Source: Linum tenue
Lineage: Eukaryota > Streptophyta > Magnoliopsida > Malpighiales > Linaceae
Direction of reading: 5' to 3'
NCBI GenBank assembly: GCA_946122785.1
Contig: CAMGYJ010000009.1
Coordinates: forward strand, 5,982,937 to 6,046,936
DNA length: 64,000 nucleotides
The notes under the pieces are model-generated. The model searched no databases. It worked only from the letters and a program-made list of their open reading frames with translations, and was not told the DNA's origin. Position 1 is the first letter of the stretch; each line of letters opens with the position of its first letter. This document shows, in pieces, positions 21,360 through 32,446 of the stretch. The position numbers and the translations under genes are program-made.

Positions 21360-22243
21360 TTATGGACTTGCAACTGGATGTGGTTGGTTGCTGGTGTCTT
21401 CTGGAGTTGGTAAATCCTCCAACGTTTCATAACTTGGTAGGTGATTGTAAAGACGATAGCCTTTGGATTCATCACTGTAGCTAGTGAAGATCAACTTCTC
21501 TCCCTTATGGTCAAATTTATCTCTGTTTGGGGTAGAGATATGTGCATAAGTTATACACCCAAAGACTTTTGGGTGATCTACTTGTGGCCTCCTGTGGTGA
21601 CATGCATGTACCAATGTCTTGTTCCGAAATGCTTTGGTTGGTGATCTATTGAGAATGTAAATTGTTGTATTGACCGCTTCTGGCCACAAGTTGTTGGGAA
21701 GATTTTTGGCTTTGAGCATACTTCTCGCCATCACAATCGTGCAATTTTTCTGTTCTGCCACGCCATTTTATTGTGGTGTGTAATTGACAATCAGCTGCCT
21801 TTTGATTCCATTATTGCAGCAATACTCCATGAACAGAGTATAAATAAATTCTCCTCCGAGATCTATTTGGAGAGTTTTGATTTGATGGTTGTTTCCTTCT
21901 CAGCTATTGCTTATAATTGAAGGAACTTGGGAAAAGCTTCTAGCTTTTACTCCAGAAAGAATACCCACATCATTCTAGTGAAGTCATCTACAAATAGTAG
22001 AAAATATCTTTTACCGCTGAGTGATTGTGTTCTGGTTGGACCACATATATCTGCATGTACCAACTCCAGTGGCGCTTTCGCTCTCCAAGATGTCTTTGGA
22101 AATGGTAAGCGATGCATTTTGCCATATTCTTTTGATCTAGGGAAGTCCAGCCACCATATTTTTCTATCTAAAAAATTTGAGACCTCTGAAGTTGAGATGA
22201 CTATATCGGAGATGCCATAGGAAGGAGTGATCCAGATTTTCAC
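21360..22243 (-). pseudogene. copia integrase remnant
   Basis: Two open blocks. 22243-21947 holds HADICGP and FVDDFTRMMWV, placing two of the three catalytic acids. 21761-21360 holds MAEQKNCTIVMARSMLKAKN, then LPNNLWPEAVNTTIYILNRS and the VFGCITYAHI segment of the integrase C-terminal part. The frames are not joined, so the protein is broken. Confidence 0.85.
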
Positions 22244-23208
22244 TCTTGAATGCTACTTCACCATTTTGTGACATAACAAGAGAAAAAATTATGTTGGAAG
22301 TCATCGGGACTTTGGCCACCATGAAATTGCCAGCTTTGTTGATAATCTCGCACATGCCATTATCGAACAATAGCTTGTAATTTTTTAGTTGTCCCACACT
22401 AAGTAGATTAAGAGATAGCTCCGGAACATACAAAAAGTCTCGTATGAGAGTTTTGCTACCTTCTTCTGGCATACAACAACTGTGCATTTTCCTTCCACTT
22501 TTAACTTCTTTCCATCTCCTAACTTGACTTGAGAGCGGTATTTGTCATTGATGTCGGTGAAGGACTCCAGATCTCCAGTCATGTGGTTACTGCAACCACT
22601 ATCCACCATCCAGGAAAGCTGGAACTTTTGCTCGCTATACAAGCATGATAAGGCCACAATATTGCTTTCTTCATTTTTGGTGTTGCTTAACTTGCCTTTT
22701 TCTTGCTTATTTGGAATCAACAATCTATTTGGGAGTTGTTTTGAAATTGGCACTTGTTGCACTTGAATCTGCAGTCTTTTGTTACATGACCCACCTTTTT
22801 GCAAATTATGCAACTCGAGCAGGTGTAGCCCGCTACTTGATGTTGATAATTTTGTCTCTTGTTTTCTCTGTAATTTGATCTTACTCTTCCTTTCCATTGT
22901 GAGTTTTCCCCCATCCGACCTTGATCCGATTTGACAGATTTACTTTCCATCATGTTGACTTTTGACTGGAAAGCTTGCTCCAATGGTGGTTTGGTGAAAC
23001 GACTCATTCTTTGCTCGTGTGCTACAAGTGAGCCCATCAACTTACTCATTTGTAGTTTTGCCAGATCTTTGGTTTCTTCTATGACAACAACAATATGTTC
23101 AAACTGTGATGATAGGTTGCAGAGAATTCTCTCCACGACCTTCCTTTCTTCCATGACGTCACCAGTGGCTTTGATCTGGTTGACTGTCACTACAACACGC
23201 GAGTGTAA
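22164..23208 (-). pseudogene. copia gag C-terminus, zinc knuckle and protease remnant
   Basis: The block 23208-22717 carries the end of the gag domain and a CCHC knuckle (CIICKKVGHVTKDC). The block 22897-22385 carries the protease active site in WMVDSGCSNHMTGDLESF. The block 22487-22164 carries the GAG-pre-integrase segment. The right edge abuts the CACTA insertion. Confidence 0.85.
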
Positions 23209-24603
23209 CACTACAAAAAAAAGTGGTTTTAACGATGGTGAAAAACGGTCGTTAAAAGGCCAAAAACCCTCGTGAAAAGCTATTAACGAGGGGAAGCTTC
23301 CCTTCGTTACAGGCTTTGCCGGTAAAGATCATTAACGACCGGAATCTCTTACCCTCTCGTTAAAACCTTTTACGAGGGAGCAGTTTCCTCTCGTTGATGC
23401 TAAGAATTAATACAGAAAAACCTTTATAATTAATGGGCAATTAGCCAGTCATAATTATAAGGAAATCAAAATGATATTAATTAATTGATTTCAAACTTTG
23501 TCATCGAAATGATTTGCCTCGATTGGTCGTGCGAACTCAAAAAAAATTACCCAATGTTCCAAATCTTATTTCATAAGCCTATTGGCTACAACCTTCCAAT
23601 CATACAAATACAATCACAAAGATTCATCGTTGAAGCAAAAGAAAAGTAAAATCGAGCTAGAAGATAATACTTAGCAGGTCAAGCATTAAATACTACAATT
23701 ATAAAAAAAGTCTCATACTATGAGCCTACTACTGCCGACATTAATCAATCTAGCTACTCCTTTCTATCAAACTTGTAGCTTTGTCATTTTCTCTTCTGAA
23801 AGCGAGAGTTATATGGTGAACAGAGGGAGGCAGAGGAAGGCCTAGTGACAGAGAGGGTCGGTATCGAAGGACCATCAACAACCTTGCCGAAGGAGGCTGG
23901 CGAGGGGTGCGATTTCGCCCAGCAGCAGAAGAGGTTGCAGATTTTGATGGATCTCGGCGGAGCTTGTTGGAAATCTAGTTGGAGCTTGCGTTTTCAGATC
24001 TGGAGATTTAGATGTTTACCGAACAAAGGAAAAGTTTGAGGTTGATGAATTTTGAAGAAGTTAGAGATGGGTAGATCTGGTAAGGTGTAAGATTTGGGTC
24101 GGCCATTGAAGGCAATGGGTAAATCTGAAAGTGGAAGAGATTCATCGGGATAAGGCATAAGGCTTAAGCAGAAAAGCATGTACTTTTGAAACGAGAAAGA
24201 GATTTTATGGGAGATGGAGTAGAGATCGGGGATGTGTTAAGTCTCAAGTGATAAGGGAGTGGGTGAGATAAAGGAGAATTCTTGTCCACAAGATTTTTTG
24301 GATAAACTTCAAGGGTTTTAAATATATTTTTAATTTGATTGAGCTACAGTGCGGACTGGGGAAAAGTAAATTGCCGCTTAAACCAATTAATTGGCGGCCT
24401 TTGAAAGTTTCAAACCAAAAAAAGTTGGCGCACTAAAATCTGAAATATTTTCCACAATTAACGAGGGGGACTATTTGTCAATACCACTCTTTGACCCCAA
24501 TACCGATAGGAATGCAACGTGGTCGTTGATAGGGTACTTTTACCGATGGGAATGGATACCCTCAGCACATTTCCCCTCGTTATAGCCCTGTTTTTTTGTA
24601 GTG
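23209..24603. mobile_element. Non-autonomous CACTA (En/Spm-type) element, 1395 bp, TAA target duplication
   Basis: It begins CACTACAAAAAAAAGTGG and ends CCTGTTTTTTTGTAGTG, so both ends carry the CACTA signature in inverted order. TAA is duplicated at 23206-23208 and 24604-24606. Subterminal copies of words around TTAACGAGGG / CCCTCGTTA are frequent at both ends, as expected for transposase binding. The interior has only short open frames (for example 23845-24039) with no transposase. It interrupts copia gag codons: the gag frame is continuous if the element and one TAA are ignored. Confidence 0.93.
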
Positions 24604-24606
24604 TAA

Positions 24607-25000
24607 GTCTTTGATGGTGTCAGTTTCCTTCATCATCAAGTTGTCGAACTGACGCCATAAACTTTGACGTCTGATGGAGATCGCCTTCTCAAAACCTTGA
24701 AATTGTTCTCACAAGACATCTCAATCTACTTTGGCCTTTTTGATGCCATAGATTCTTGGGTAAATGGATTTGCTCAGTGCTTGCTGAATAATTCTCAAGG
24801 TGCTAGCATTTTTGCTTGTTACTCTTCTTGTACTCTTTTGTCTGCTTGCCTGGTTGTTTCTTGGAGTCTTTATCCTCGTCTTGTGGATCTTCATAGCCTT
24901 CTTGAGCGATATCCCAGATATCTTAAGAGATGAAAATCAGCTCCATTTGGCCATCCAGTACTCGTACGATTCTCCATCGAATTGAGATTAGTTAGTTTGA
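24607..25000 (-). pseudogene. copia gag N-terminus remnant
   Basis: On the minus strand FDGESYEYWMAKW near 24970 and later LRIIQQALSKSIYPRI match the UBN2-type copia gag domain. At least three in-frame stops separate them. It continues across the CACTA insertion into the block ending at 23208. Confidence 0.8.
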
Positions 25001-25274
25001 GAATTACTCTGTGATAACAGGGGATGAAATTGCTGATGAAATTTGCTATTTTATTGAGTAATGAAAGCGGCAGAAGTTTTTGCTAAACGTTATCCTAAAA
25101 ATTATTGTATATCGTTCTAACAGGAATCAAATTTACTCTCTTACCCTTTTCTCTTTTCTTATGTACTTGGAAAAAACCAAAAAAATATTTGTCCTAAATT
25201 AATTGTAATTTTTTAAAAAATAATCATCAAAACATTTGATTGGACCGAGACTAAAATTTCGTTTGAGCCTGGGC

Positions 25275-26758
25275 GGGTTAATTGCATGGTTGGTCACCGA
25301 GATTACAAAAAACGTTCACGTTTGGTCACTGAAAATATTTAAATCCAATCTTGGTCACTCAAATTATTTAAATGGTTCAAGTTTGGTCACTCTCCGTCCA
25401 TTTCCGTTAACTCTAGCTTACGTGGCAGTCAACTTTCATAGTTGACCGTTAAATATGTGACGTGGCAATTAAAAAATTATTAAAAATAAAAAAATAATCT
25501 TTTACATTTTCCATCTCATTATTATATTAATTAAAAAAAAATTGTCTGTAACTTGCGCCCCAGCGAGCCGCCCGACTCGCCCGATTGGAACTAGGTCTTT
25601 GCGCTCCCCTGCAACAGGCCTGACTCGGCGAGCACGACGCTGGAAATCTCTGTTTGGGACGCTCCGACGGAGCAATTTCTCGGCGGTATTTGTTTCGACC
25701 TTTCTGATGTCCCCGTCCGCGATCCGCCGGACAGCCCGCTCGCTCCTCAGTGGTACCGTCTCGAAGGCGGTGAGCAAAATTCCTGCAGAGTCTCCGGCGA
25801 CGTCCAGCTCTCCGTCTGGATCGGGACTCAAGCGGACGACGCGTTCCCGGAGGCGTGGAGCTCCGACGCGCCGTACGTCGCTCACACCCGTTCAAAGGTC
25901 TACCAATCCCCAAAACTGTGGTACTTGCGAGTCACAATCATTGAAGCTCAAGATCTGAACATTGCGCCCAATCTTCCTCCGCTAACAGCGCCGGAGATCC
26001 GAATCAAAGGCCAATTAGGTTTCCAATTCGTCAGATCCCGACGCGGCTCGATGAACAATCACAGCGCGTCGTTTCACTAGAGTGAATCAGTTTCGTCGCC
26101 GGCGAGCCGCTGGAGGACTCGCTCGTCTTGCTGGTGGAGGCTGAGGCAGCGACAGAGGTGAATCGGCTGATGCCTCGAGGACGGCGAGCTGACGACGACG
26201 GAGAGGACCACGGGAGCCGCCTCTCTCTTTTTCGTTCCCTTCTCTGTTCGGATTTCCTCACTCTCCCTTTATTTTCCCCTTCTTCTTCTATTGAACTGTC
26301 TTTGATTTCATCACTATCGTTGTTGCCTCCTTCTTGGTAGGGATTTCTGGGGATTGGAATGGAAATGGTTGGAGAAGGGTTAATGGTGGGGGGAACTGGG
26401 AAGAGAGGTCGGAAAAGAGTGGTGGGGGAAGAGTACGGAGGTTGGGAATTTTTTCTCTTCTTTCTATCAGTGGACAAAATATTTTTGTTTTTGTTTTTTA
26501 ATTAATGTAATAATGAGGTGGAAAATGTAAAAGATTATTTGTTTTATTTTTAATAATTTTTTAATTGCCACGTCACATATTTAACGGTCAACTATGAAAG
26601 TTGACTGCCACGTAAGCTAGAGTTAACGGAAATGGACGGAGAGTGACCAAACTTGAACCATTTAAATAATTTGAGTGACCAAGATTGGATTTAAATATTT
26701 CCAGTGACCAAACGTGAACGTTTTTTGTAATCTCAGTGACCAACCATGCAATTAACCC
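25275..26758. mobile_element. Pack-MULE, 1484 bp, carrying an MCTP gene fragment; 10-bp target duplication
   Basis: Terminal inverted repeats of about 265 bp, nearly identical (25275 to about 25540 and about 26493 to 26758), start GGGTTAATTGCATGGTTGGT. A perfect 10-bp direct repeat GAGCCTGGGC flanks the element (25265-25274, 26759-26768), in the 9-11 bp range of Mutator insertions. No transposase is present. The interior is GC-rich, unlike the AT-rich arms, and at 25574-26145 encodes recognisable MCTP sequence. The rest of the interior (26145-26490) has open frames but no recognised origin and may be a second captured piece. Confidence 0.94.
25574..26145 (+). pseudogene. Captured fragment of a multiple C2-domain and transmembrane protein (MCTP) gene
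   Basis: The plus-strand frame reads PDWN-stop-VFALPCNRPD, then STTLEISVWDAPTEQFLGG, LAPQWYRLEGGEQ, GDVQLSVWIGTQADDAFPEA, KLWYLRVTIIEAQDL and RRGSMNNHSASFH, then after a small frame change FVAGEPLEDSLVLLVEA. These are hallmark segments of plant MCTPs (the family of QUIRKY and other plasmodesmal ER-membrane tethers): the end of one C2 domain, the linker and the start of the next. A stop replaces the expected Gln at 25592-25594 and the expected Trp at 26078-26080, followed by a short deletion. It cannot make the original protein. Confidence 0.9.
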
Positions 26759-26768
26759 GAGCCTGGGC

Positions 26769-27303
26769 CAAATCGAAGCTTTGACTTCGGTTGACCATGG
26801 GCCAAACGAAAACAAACCTTCGGTTGGGGCCTGGGCCAAACGAAATCTTTGTTTCTTCCGGCGGTTCATCGTCTTTCTTCTGCATACAGAGACGAGGGAG
26901 GCAGAGCAGGGGTTGGGAGTTGGGACTCTGGGCGGGCAGAGTGGAGCAAGGCTAGATTTTCACTAGCTGGTCGGGAAGGTTGGGCAGGTGATGCTTCCCT
27001 CTCTTCCTCCGGTCTTCTTCTCGGGGAACTCAGGCTGGACTGGTGCGGCGGTGATTGGAGGCGGAAGAGACTAGTGTGGCGGTGGTCGGAGAATGGAGGA
27101 GAATGGCCGACTGGCGCGCGACGAAGAGGATAAAGGCGGCAAAATGCTTACCGGTCAGAGAGAAGAGGACTGGGGATGGAGGCAGGACAGTAAAGGGCTG
27201 ACTGGTCTGCCGTCGGCGGAGAGAAACAGATGGAGGGAAGGTCTTGTTTGGTTGGGTTTTCAATTCCAAAATTGAAAAAGGCTAATTATATAGGTTGGGT
27301 ATC
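26769..27303. other. GC-rich segment between two elements, origin unknown
   Basis: From 26769 the sequence repeats GGGCCAAACGAAA-like words, then becomes GC-rich with overlapping open frames on both strands (26849-27133, 27093-27275). No domain is recognised. The composition resembles captured or former genic DNA. Confidence 0.4.
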
Positions 27304-27310
27304 AAAATTA

Positions 27311-30199
27311 GGGCTCAAGATAGGGTGCATAATCCATGGTTATGCACTCATCAATAACCAAATCTGGACCCTTCATTTAGAAAATCCAGATCTAAAGAAG
27401 GAGAATTAAAGGCTATTTTTATTTTCACTAGTTTTCTTAATTGACTCATATTTTTTTCGTTTTAACTCGGATTTTAATTTTTTTTGCACAGATGGAACGA
27501 GTTCATCATGCTCTACAAAATGAGATCAATTTTCAATATTTTTTGAGGAAAAAAAAATTCTGGCCTCTCGGTACCAACTGCATACCATATGGTATTTTCT
27601 TCGTTTTTCATTCGTTTTTGAAAACGTTTGCACAGCAGGGACGAGTTCATCATGATCTATTGGATCTACAAATTTCTGGGTGAACAAATTACAAGACCAA
27701 AAAATATCACACAATACCATACAATACCACCCTGGTACGGGGTGGTATTTTATGGTATACAATGTTAAAAGTCGTAAATGACAATTAATATACTTCTACT
27801 ATCATGTATTCAATCATCCTACAGTCTTGGTTTGTTCATACCACCATGGTACGCTTTTGAACCCATAGGTATGCTCTTATTTCAATACCAGTCAATACCA
27901 TAAGGTATAGACTGGTAAAAAATGGCTCAATTTTTTTTGTTCGAAAAATATATAAAAGTGGATATCATTTTGAAGAGCACAATTAATCTGATCTAACTGT
28001 GCAAAAAAAATTAAATTTCGACTTAAAACGAGTGAGAAATCGTCCGTCAAAGATTAAGGAGGGGAAAATTAAAGGCTTTCCAGGAGAGAGAGAGGATGCT
28101 GATGTCATGCTAATGTGGGCGGGTTACTCATAGTTACTCATCATAAAGTTACTGACCTGATCCATTCCCCAAAATTAGGAGAATGGATCAGGTAACTATG
28201 AGTAACATGTCCACATCAGCATGACATCATCATCCTCTCTCTCCTAGAAAGTCTTTAATTTTCCCCTCCTTAATCTTTGACGGATGATTTCTCACTCGTT
28301 TTAAGTCGAAATTTAATTTTTTTTGCACAGTTAGATCAGATTAATTGTGCTCTTCAAAATGATATCCACTTTGATATATTTTTCGAACAAAAAAAATCGA
28401 GTCATTTTATACCAGTCTATACCATATGGTATTGACTGGTATTGAAATAAGAGCATACATATGGTTTGAAAAGCATACCATGGTGGTATGACACAAACCA
28501 AAACTGTAGGATGGTTGAATACATGATAGTAGAAGTATATTAATTGTCATTTACGATTTTTAACATTGTATACCATAAGATACCATAAAATACCACCCCG
28601 TACCAGGATGGTATTGTATGGTATTGTGTGGTATTTTTTTTTTGTCTTGTAATTTGTTCACCCAGAAATTTGTAGATCCAATAGATCATGATGAACTCGT
28701 CCCTATTGTGCAAACGTTTTCAAAAACGAATTAAAAACGAAGAAGATACCATATGGTATGCAGTTGGTACCGAGAGGCCAGAATTTTGTTTTCCTCAAAA
28801 AATATTGAAAATTGATCTCATTTTGTAGAGCACGATGAACTCGTTCCATCTGTGCAAAAAAAACTAAAATCTGAGTTAAAACGAAAAAGATATGAGTCAA
28901 TTAAGAAAGCTAGTGAAAATAAAAATAGGCTTTAATTCTCCATCCTTAGATCTGGATTTTCTAAAGGGTTAATACCTTATTTTGGCCTGAACTATACCCA
29001 TATAATCAACTTTGGCCAATGGTTTTAGAAAATGCTATCATGGCCTCAATTATACACCATACAGACTAATTTGGCCCGACGTGTAAAATTCCGTCAAATT
29101 AAACGGTCAACAAAGTTGACCGTTAGTGAATCAGCATGCTTCGCTGATGTGGATGCCATGTAGACATTAAAAATTAATAAAATATCAAATAAATTAATAA
29201 AAATAATTTATTTTTAACTTTCATAATTATTGAAAATAAATAATGATAAAACAAAAACATTTTGGTAAAAAAAAAAATTGACGAGCGAGGGGTTGCAGAC
29301 TTGCAGTCCAATCCCCGACCCCCATCGCTGCTCTTCACCCTCTCTCTCTCTCTCTCATTCACCAAAGAACAGCCTCCGCCTTCCCCGATCTTGATCCTGC
29401 TGCCAGTCATACGAAACGTACACCTCGCGCTCAGAGACATCGAAATCAGGTAGATCTCCGTCATGCTTCTCTTACACTGGTTGAGGTGCGGCGGCGATGC
29501 ACACAAACGCGCCAGAAAAAGCTCGAGGTCGCCGACACTCCGGCGGTTGGAGATTCGCCGCTATTGTCACGGTTCCAGACCAAATCTCGCCATTGTCTCC
29601 TTCTTTCTCGTTCTTACCGAATTCAGGGAAGCAATTAACAAACCCCGACGAGCGAGAAAGAGGGGATAGAGGAGCAAAAGTTATTTCGATTGGTTGTAGA
29701 GGTGAAATTGAAAGCGAGTCGGAGAGTTGTAAGAGAAGAAGAATTGTTGGTGTGTGGGATTTTGGATTTGGGGATTAGGGTTTTAGTGTGCGGCGCTCTC
29801 TTCTTCTTTTAATTGGCTGGCAGGGAAGGGAAGGGTAGGATGACTTTTTTTATTATCAAGAGGAGGACTTTGTTGGTTTATTTTATTAATTTCATTAAAT
29901 AATTAATATTTTATTAATTTATATTATCTACATGGCATCCACGTCAGCACTAGATGCTAATTCATTAACGGTCAACACAGTTGACCGTTTAATTTGACGG
30001 AAATCCAAGCGTCCGGCCAATTGAGTATATATGCTGCATAGTTGAGGCCAGGATGTTAATTTGTAAAACCACTGGCCAAAGTTGATTATATGATCATAAT
30101 TCGGGCCAGAATAAAGTATTAACCATTTTCTAAATGAAGGGTCCAGATTTGGTTATTGATGGGTGCATAACCCATGGTTATGCACCCTAACTTGAGCCC
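27311..30199. mobile_element. Long foldback element with a nested MULE in its right arm
   Basis: Two arms of roughly 860 bp are inverted copies meeting near 28178 (GACCTGATCCATTC ... GAATGGATCAGGT). Outer ends are GGGCTCAAGATAGGGTGC and, reversed, GGGCTCAAGTTAGGGTGC. AAAATTA is duplicated at 27304-27310 and 30200-30206. The right arm is interrupted by the MULE at 28966-30124; without it the arm continues in register with the left arm through TAAATGAAGGGTCCAGATTT. Arms contain many ATACCATATGGTAT-like short palindromes. The layout fits a foldback or extreme long-inverted-repeat DNA element. No transposase is visible. Confidence 0.9.
28966..30124. mobile_element. Mutator-like element, 1159 bp, 10-bp target duplication, nested in the foldback element
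   Basis: Inverted ends GGGTTAATACCTTATTTTGG (left) and GGTTAATACTTTATTCTGG (right, reversed) extend about 270 bp. ATTTTCTAAA is duplicated at 28956-28965 and 30125-30134. The interior (about 29280-29800) is GC-richer, has a (CT)n run near 29338 and open frames at 29463-29669 and 29497-29778 with no recognised domain, so captured sequence is possible but unproven. The arms share GACCGTT and TGATGTGG...CATG blocks with the two other MULEs in this window. Confidence 0.9.
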
Positions 30200-30206
30200 A
30201 AAATTA

Positions 30207-30903
30207 GTACGACAAATAGTAATTTTAGGACGAGATTCAGCATTAAAGAAAATAGGATGTCTAATCATAAAAGAAAAATTGAATGCTTTAGTTGTTTGTC
30301 ATACCCCAGACAGACGAGACAATCAAAGATTCGTCGAGAAAGGTACCCGGCCCACGTTGGAACAGAACGAACAAGGAAATTATCAATTGTCCATGACCGT
30401 TTGCCAGTATGAATCCAATGGATACGCAGCAAAATTCCAAAATTTGCATCCAATGAATACGCAATACGAGATAGTACCAAGTCCAAGAACATACAACCAA
30501 CGAGGAAGTTCTTTCCTGCCTCCGATGCTTACAAAGGCCACCCCCAACCAACAATGAAAGCAGATCTAGCAGATTGAGTGATTATGAATCTTGATACATT
30601 GCAATGATCAAGGAGAAGAACAATATGAGCCCAAGAAATTGGCTCTCTGAATAAGGGAACGAGAACTATCGTCATCATCATCCAGATTATAACATGACAA
30701 GTAGATTAAGCACAAAAGTACATAACTACAGAATGAAGGTAAAACTCTGCAAAGGTTCTTATAACAACAAAACAAGACCCCGGAAGAAAGAAAAAACTAG
30801 AAACAAGTTAAATGAAGTACCAACTTGTACGCAAGTCATCATCAGGGGACCTGTTGCAACTTTGAGGAGGGAGCAGAAGTGTGTTCCTTCATAATGTGGC
30901 TTC
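30207..30903. other. 3' flank of the LU7TM gene, nothing else recognised
   Basis: AT-rich, with an untagged plus-strand open frame (30174-30557) lacking any motif. Probably includes the 3' untranslated region of the minus-strand LU7TM gene. Confidence 0.45.
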
Positions 30904-32241
30904 TCAGAGCTCAAATTCTTCATCTTTCAATGCCATCTCAGCTGCCTCTTCTTCTTCTTCATCAATCACAAAGTACTCATTCTTCTCCAACGGCCTAAAC
31001 ATGTAGAACATCACTCCATAAAACAGCAAACTTGCTGCTTCCTCTGCAGCACTGCTCACCCATTGATACTTATATGCTGCAATGGTCTTCAGGGCAAACA
31101 CTACAATTCTTGTGAAGTACAGGTACCCGATAACAAGGATGTAAAACTGCCTAAACAACTGCAGTTTCGCTAGATTCCTTGCTGCTTTGCCGTCAGTCTT
31201 GGATGTCTCCCTGAGCGAACGAATCGACCACACAATTGGGAAGATTATGGCACAGCAGCAGATTATATCCACCAGCAAGAACACCTGATTCCAGGTCACC
31301 CAATCCCTAATGAACGGCCCTGTCTCGCCAATCACCACAGAAGCCACATTTGCCAATACTTGCAAAGGGATCACAATCATCAACACCTTCTTCTCCTTCT
31401 CTTGCAAAAAGGGCTTCAAGAACGACCACCCAGTGCCAATCAACACTATGACAGTGAAGAGCAACACAACACGAAGAAACTGGAAGAAATAAAACAACAC
31501 ATCCCACCCATGTGGGGTGCCAGTGACCTTCACGTAATGCTTGTCCACCGCGGCACAGATCAAGTTAAGAGCTTTCATCAGAAGCAGTCCAGCCATCAAC
31601 AGATGGATCCGGTGCACAGATCTCTTGTTCGTAAGGCACAGGTAGATCCAGAAACCCATAAACACGAGGTAAGCAGTGGAGTATACGGTATACAGAGAAG
31701 GCAATTGTGTTTGCCCAGCGGAGAGGAAATCCTTGGACCCATCCGAATCGACGTTATAGACATCAGTGCGAACATTCATGGAGACCTTCGTCTCCGGGGC
31801 ACAGTTGGCGAAGAAGAGAGAGTACTCATTCGGGTGAGGGATGGGGTAGGATTGGTTGAAGGAAGAGAGCGGCGGCGGTGAAAGGTCGCGAAAGCTGAAC
31901 AGATTGAGGACGTATTTGGATCCGAGGACGCAGAAATTAGGGTTTTGCTGCATCTCGAGCAGGACCTGCAACAGAGACTCTTCGGAGAGGAGGAAGAAGC
32001 CCAAACCTGAAGGGTCCGGATTGGGAGCGTTGATGGAGGAAGAGACGGAGACGCCGGAGACTGAGATCGTGACGTGGCCGGTGTGAGTGAATCCGAACTT
32101 CTCGAAGAGAATCATCGGCCTGGGGTCGTTGGAAATCCTTAGGGTTTTGATCTCGGCGGAGGCGGTGGCGATGAGGGATGCGACGGCGACAGCCGCGGCC
32201 AGGGCGAGGAGGGACGGACGAATTGCCGGCGGCTTCGTCAT
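30904..32241 (-). CDS. GOST/LU7TM-family seven-helix membrane protein (GPR107/GPR108-like)
   Basis: Intronless, 445 residues from the ATG at 32241; the open frame extends upstream to 32532, but that part is low-complexity and lacks family features. Residues 1-29 form a signal peptide ending near ATASA. A lumenal domain of about 180 residues follows, then seven hydrophobic helices beginning at LYTVYSTAYLVFMGFWIYLC, with conserved words HRIHLLMAGLLLMKALNL, KVTGTPHGWDVLFYFFQFLR and KLQLFRQFYILVIGYLYFTR. The C-terminal tail is acidic (DEEEEEAAEMALKDEEFEL). This is the lung-seven-transmembrane family; plant members include the Arabidopsis CAND6/CAND7 group. Family proteins sit in Golgi or endomembranes and function in trafficking or as candidate G-protein partners. 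The upstream region carries a 298-bp tandem duplication. Confidence 0.93.
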   Translation of the reverse strand: MTKPPAIRPSLLALAAAVAVASLIATASAEIKTLRISNDPRPMILFEKFGFTHTGHVTISVSGVSVSSSINAPNPDPSGLGFFLLSEESLLQVLLEMQQNPNFCVLGSKYVLNLFSFRDLSPPPLSSFNQSYPIPHPNEYSLFFANCAPETKVSMNVRTDVYNVDSDGSKDFLSAGQTQLPSLYTVYSTAYLVFMGFWIYLCLTNKRSVHRIHLLMAGLLLMKALNLICAAVDKHYVKVTGTPHGWDVLFYFFQFLRVVLLFTVIVLIGTGWSFLKPFLQEKEKKVLMIVIPLQVLANVASVVIGETGPFIRDWVTWNQVFLLVDIICCCAIIFPIVWSIRSLRETSKTDGKAARNLAKLQLFRQFYILVIGYLYFTRIVVFALKTIAAYKYQWVSSAAEEAASLLFYGVMFYMFRPLEKNEYFVIDEEEEEAAEMALKDEEFEL

Positions 32242-32446
32242 CTTCGCTACGGTGAAAGAGAGGATTGGGCGGGGGGGAAAAGGTGGAGTGGAATGGAAGT
32301 CTCGTGATGAAACGGGAAATGGAAATGGAAACTTCCCTCGGTTGCTCAGAGAGTCAGATGAGAATGAGATCTCGCGCCCGGTGATAGGTGTGTTGTGGGG
32401 ATTGAAGCGACGTCGCATCGCGTTGCAATGGCGATCTGCGTACACA

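Larger units (their letters stand above)
20441..25000 (-). mobile_element. Decayed Ty1/copia retrotransposon, interrupted by a CACTA element
   Basis: Reading on the minus strand from about 25000: a gag start with FDGESYEYW, a CCHC knuckle, an aspartic protease with DSGCSNHMTG, GAG-pre-integrase (LWHLRYSHLNFRG), integrase (HADICGP and VDDFTR), reverse transcriptase (KAL-GLKQAPRVWNN) and RNase H (LSSAKAEYIAAT). The order gag-protease-integrase-RT-RNase H is the copia order. Frameshifts and stops occur throughout. No flanking LTR pair was found, so it is a truncated remnant. The CACTA element at 23209-24603 sits inside gag. Confidence 0.9.

Noticed and set aside
25502..25913. Minus-strand 127- and 128-codon frames in the Pack-MULE
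   Set aside because: Antisense shadows of the GC-rich MCTP fragment; the plus frame has the recognised C2 motifs.
27441..28900. Mirror frames MTHIFFVLT...ILIFFAQMERVHHALQNEINF on both strands
   Set aside because: They arise because the foldback arms are inverted copies; no protein family matches, so the duplication is explained by DNA structure.
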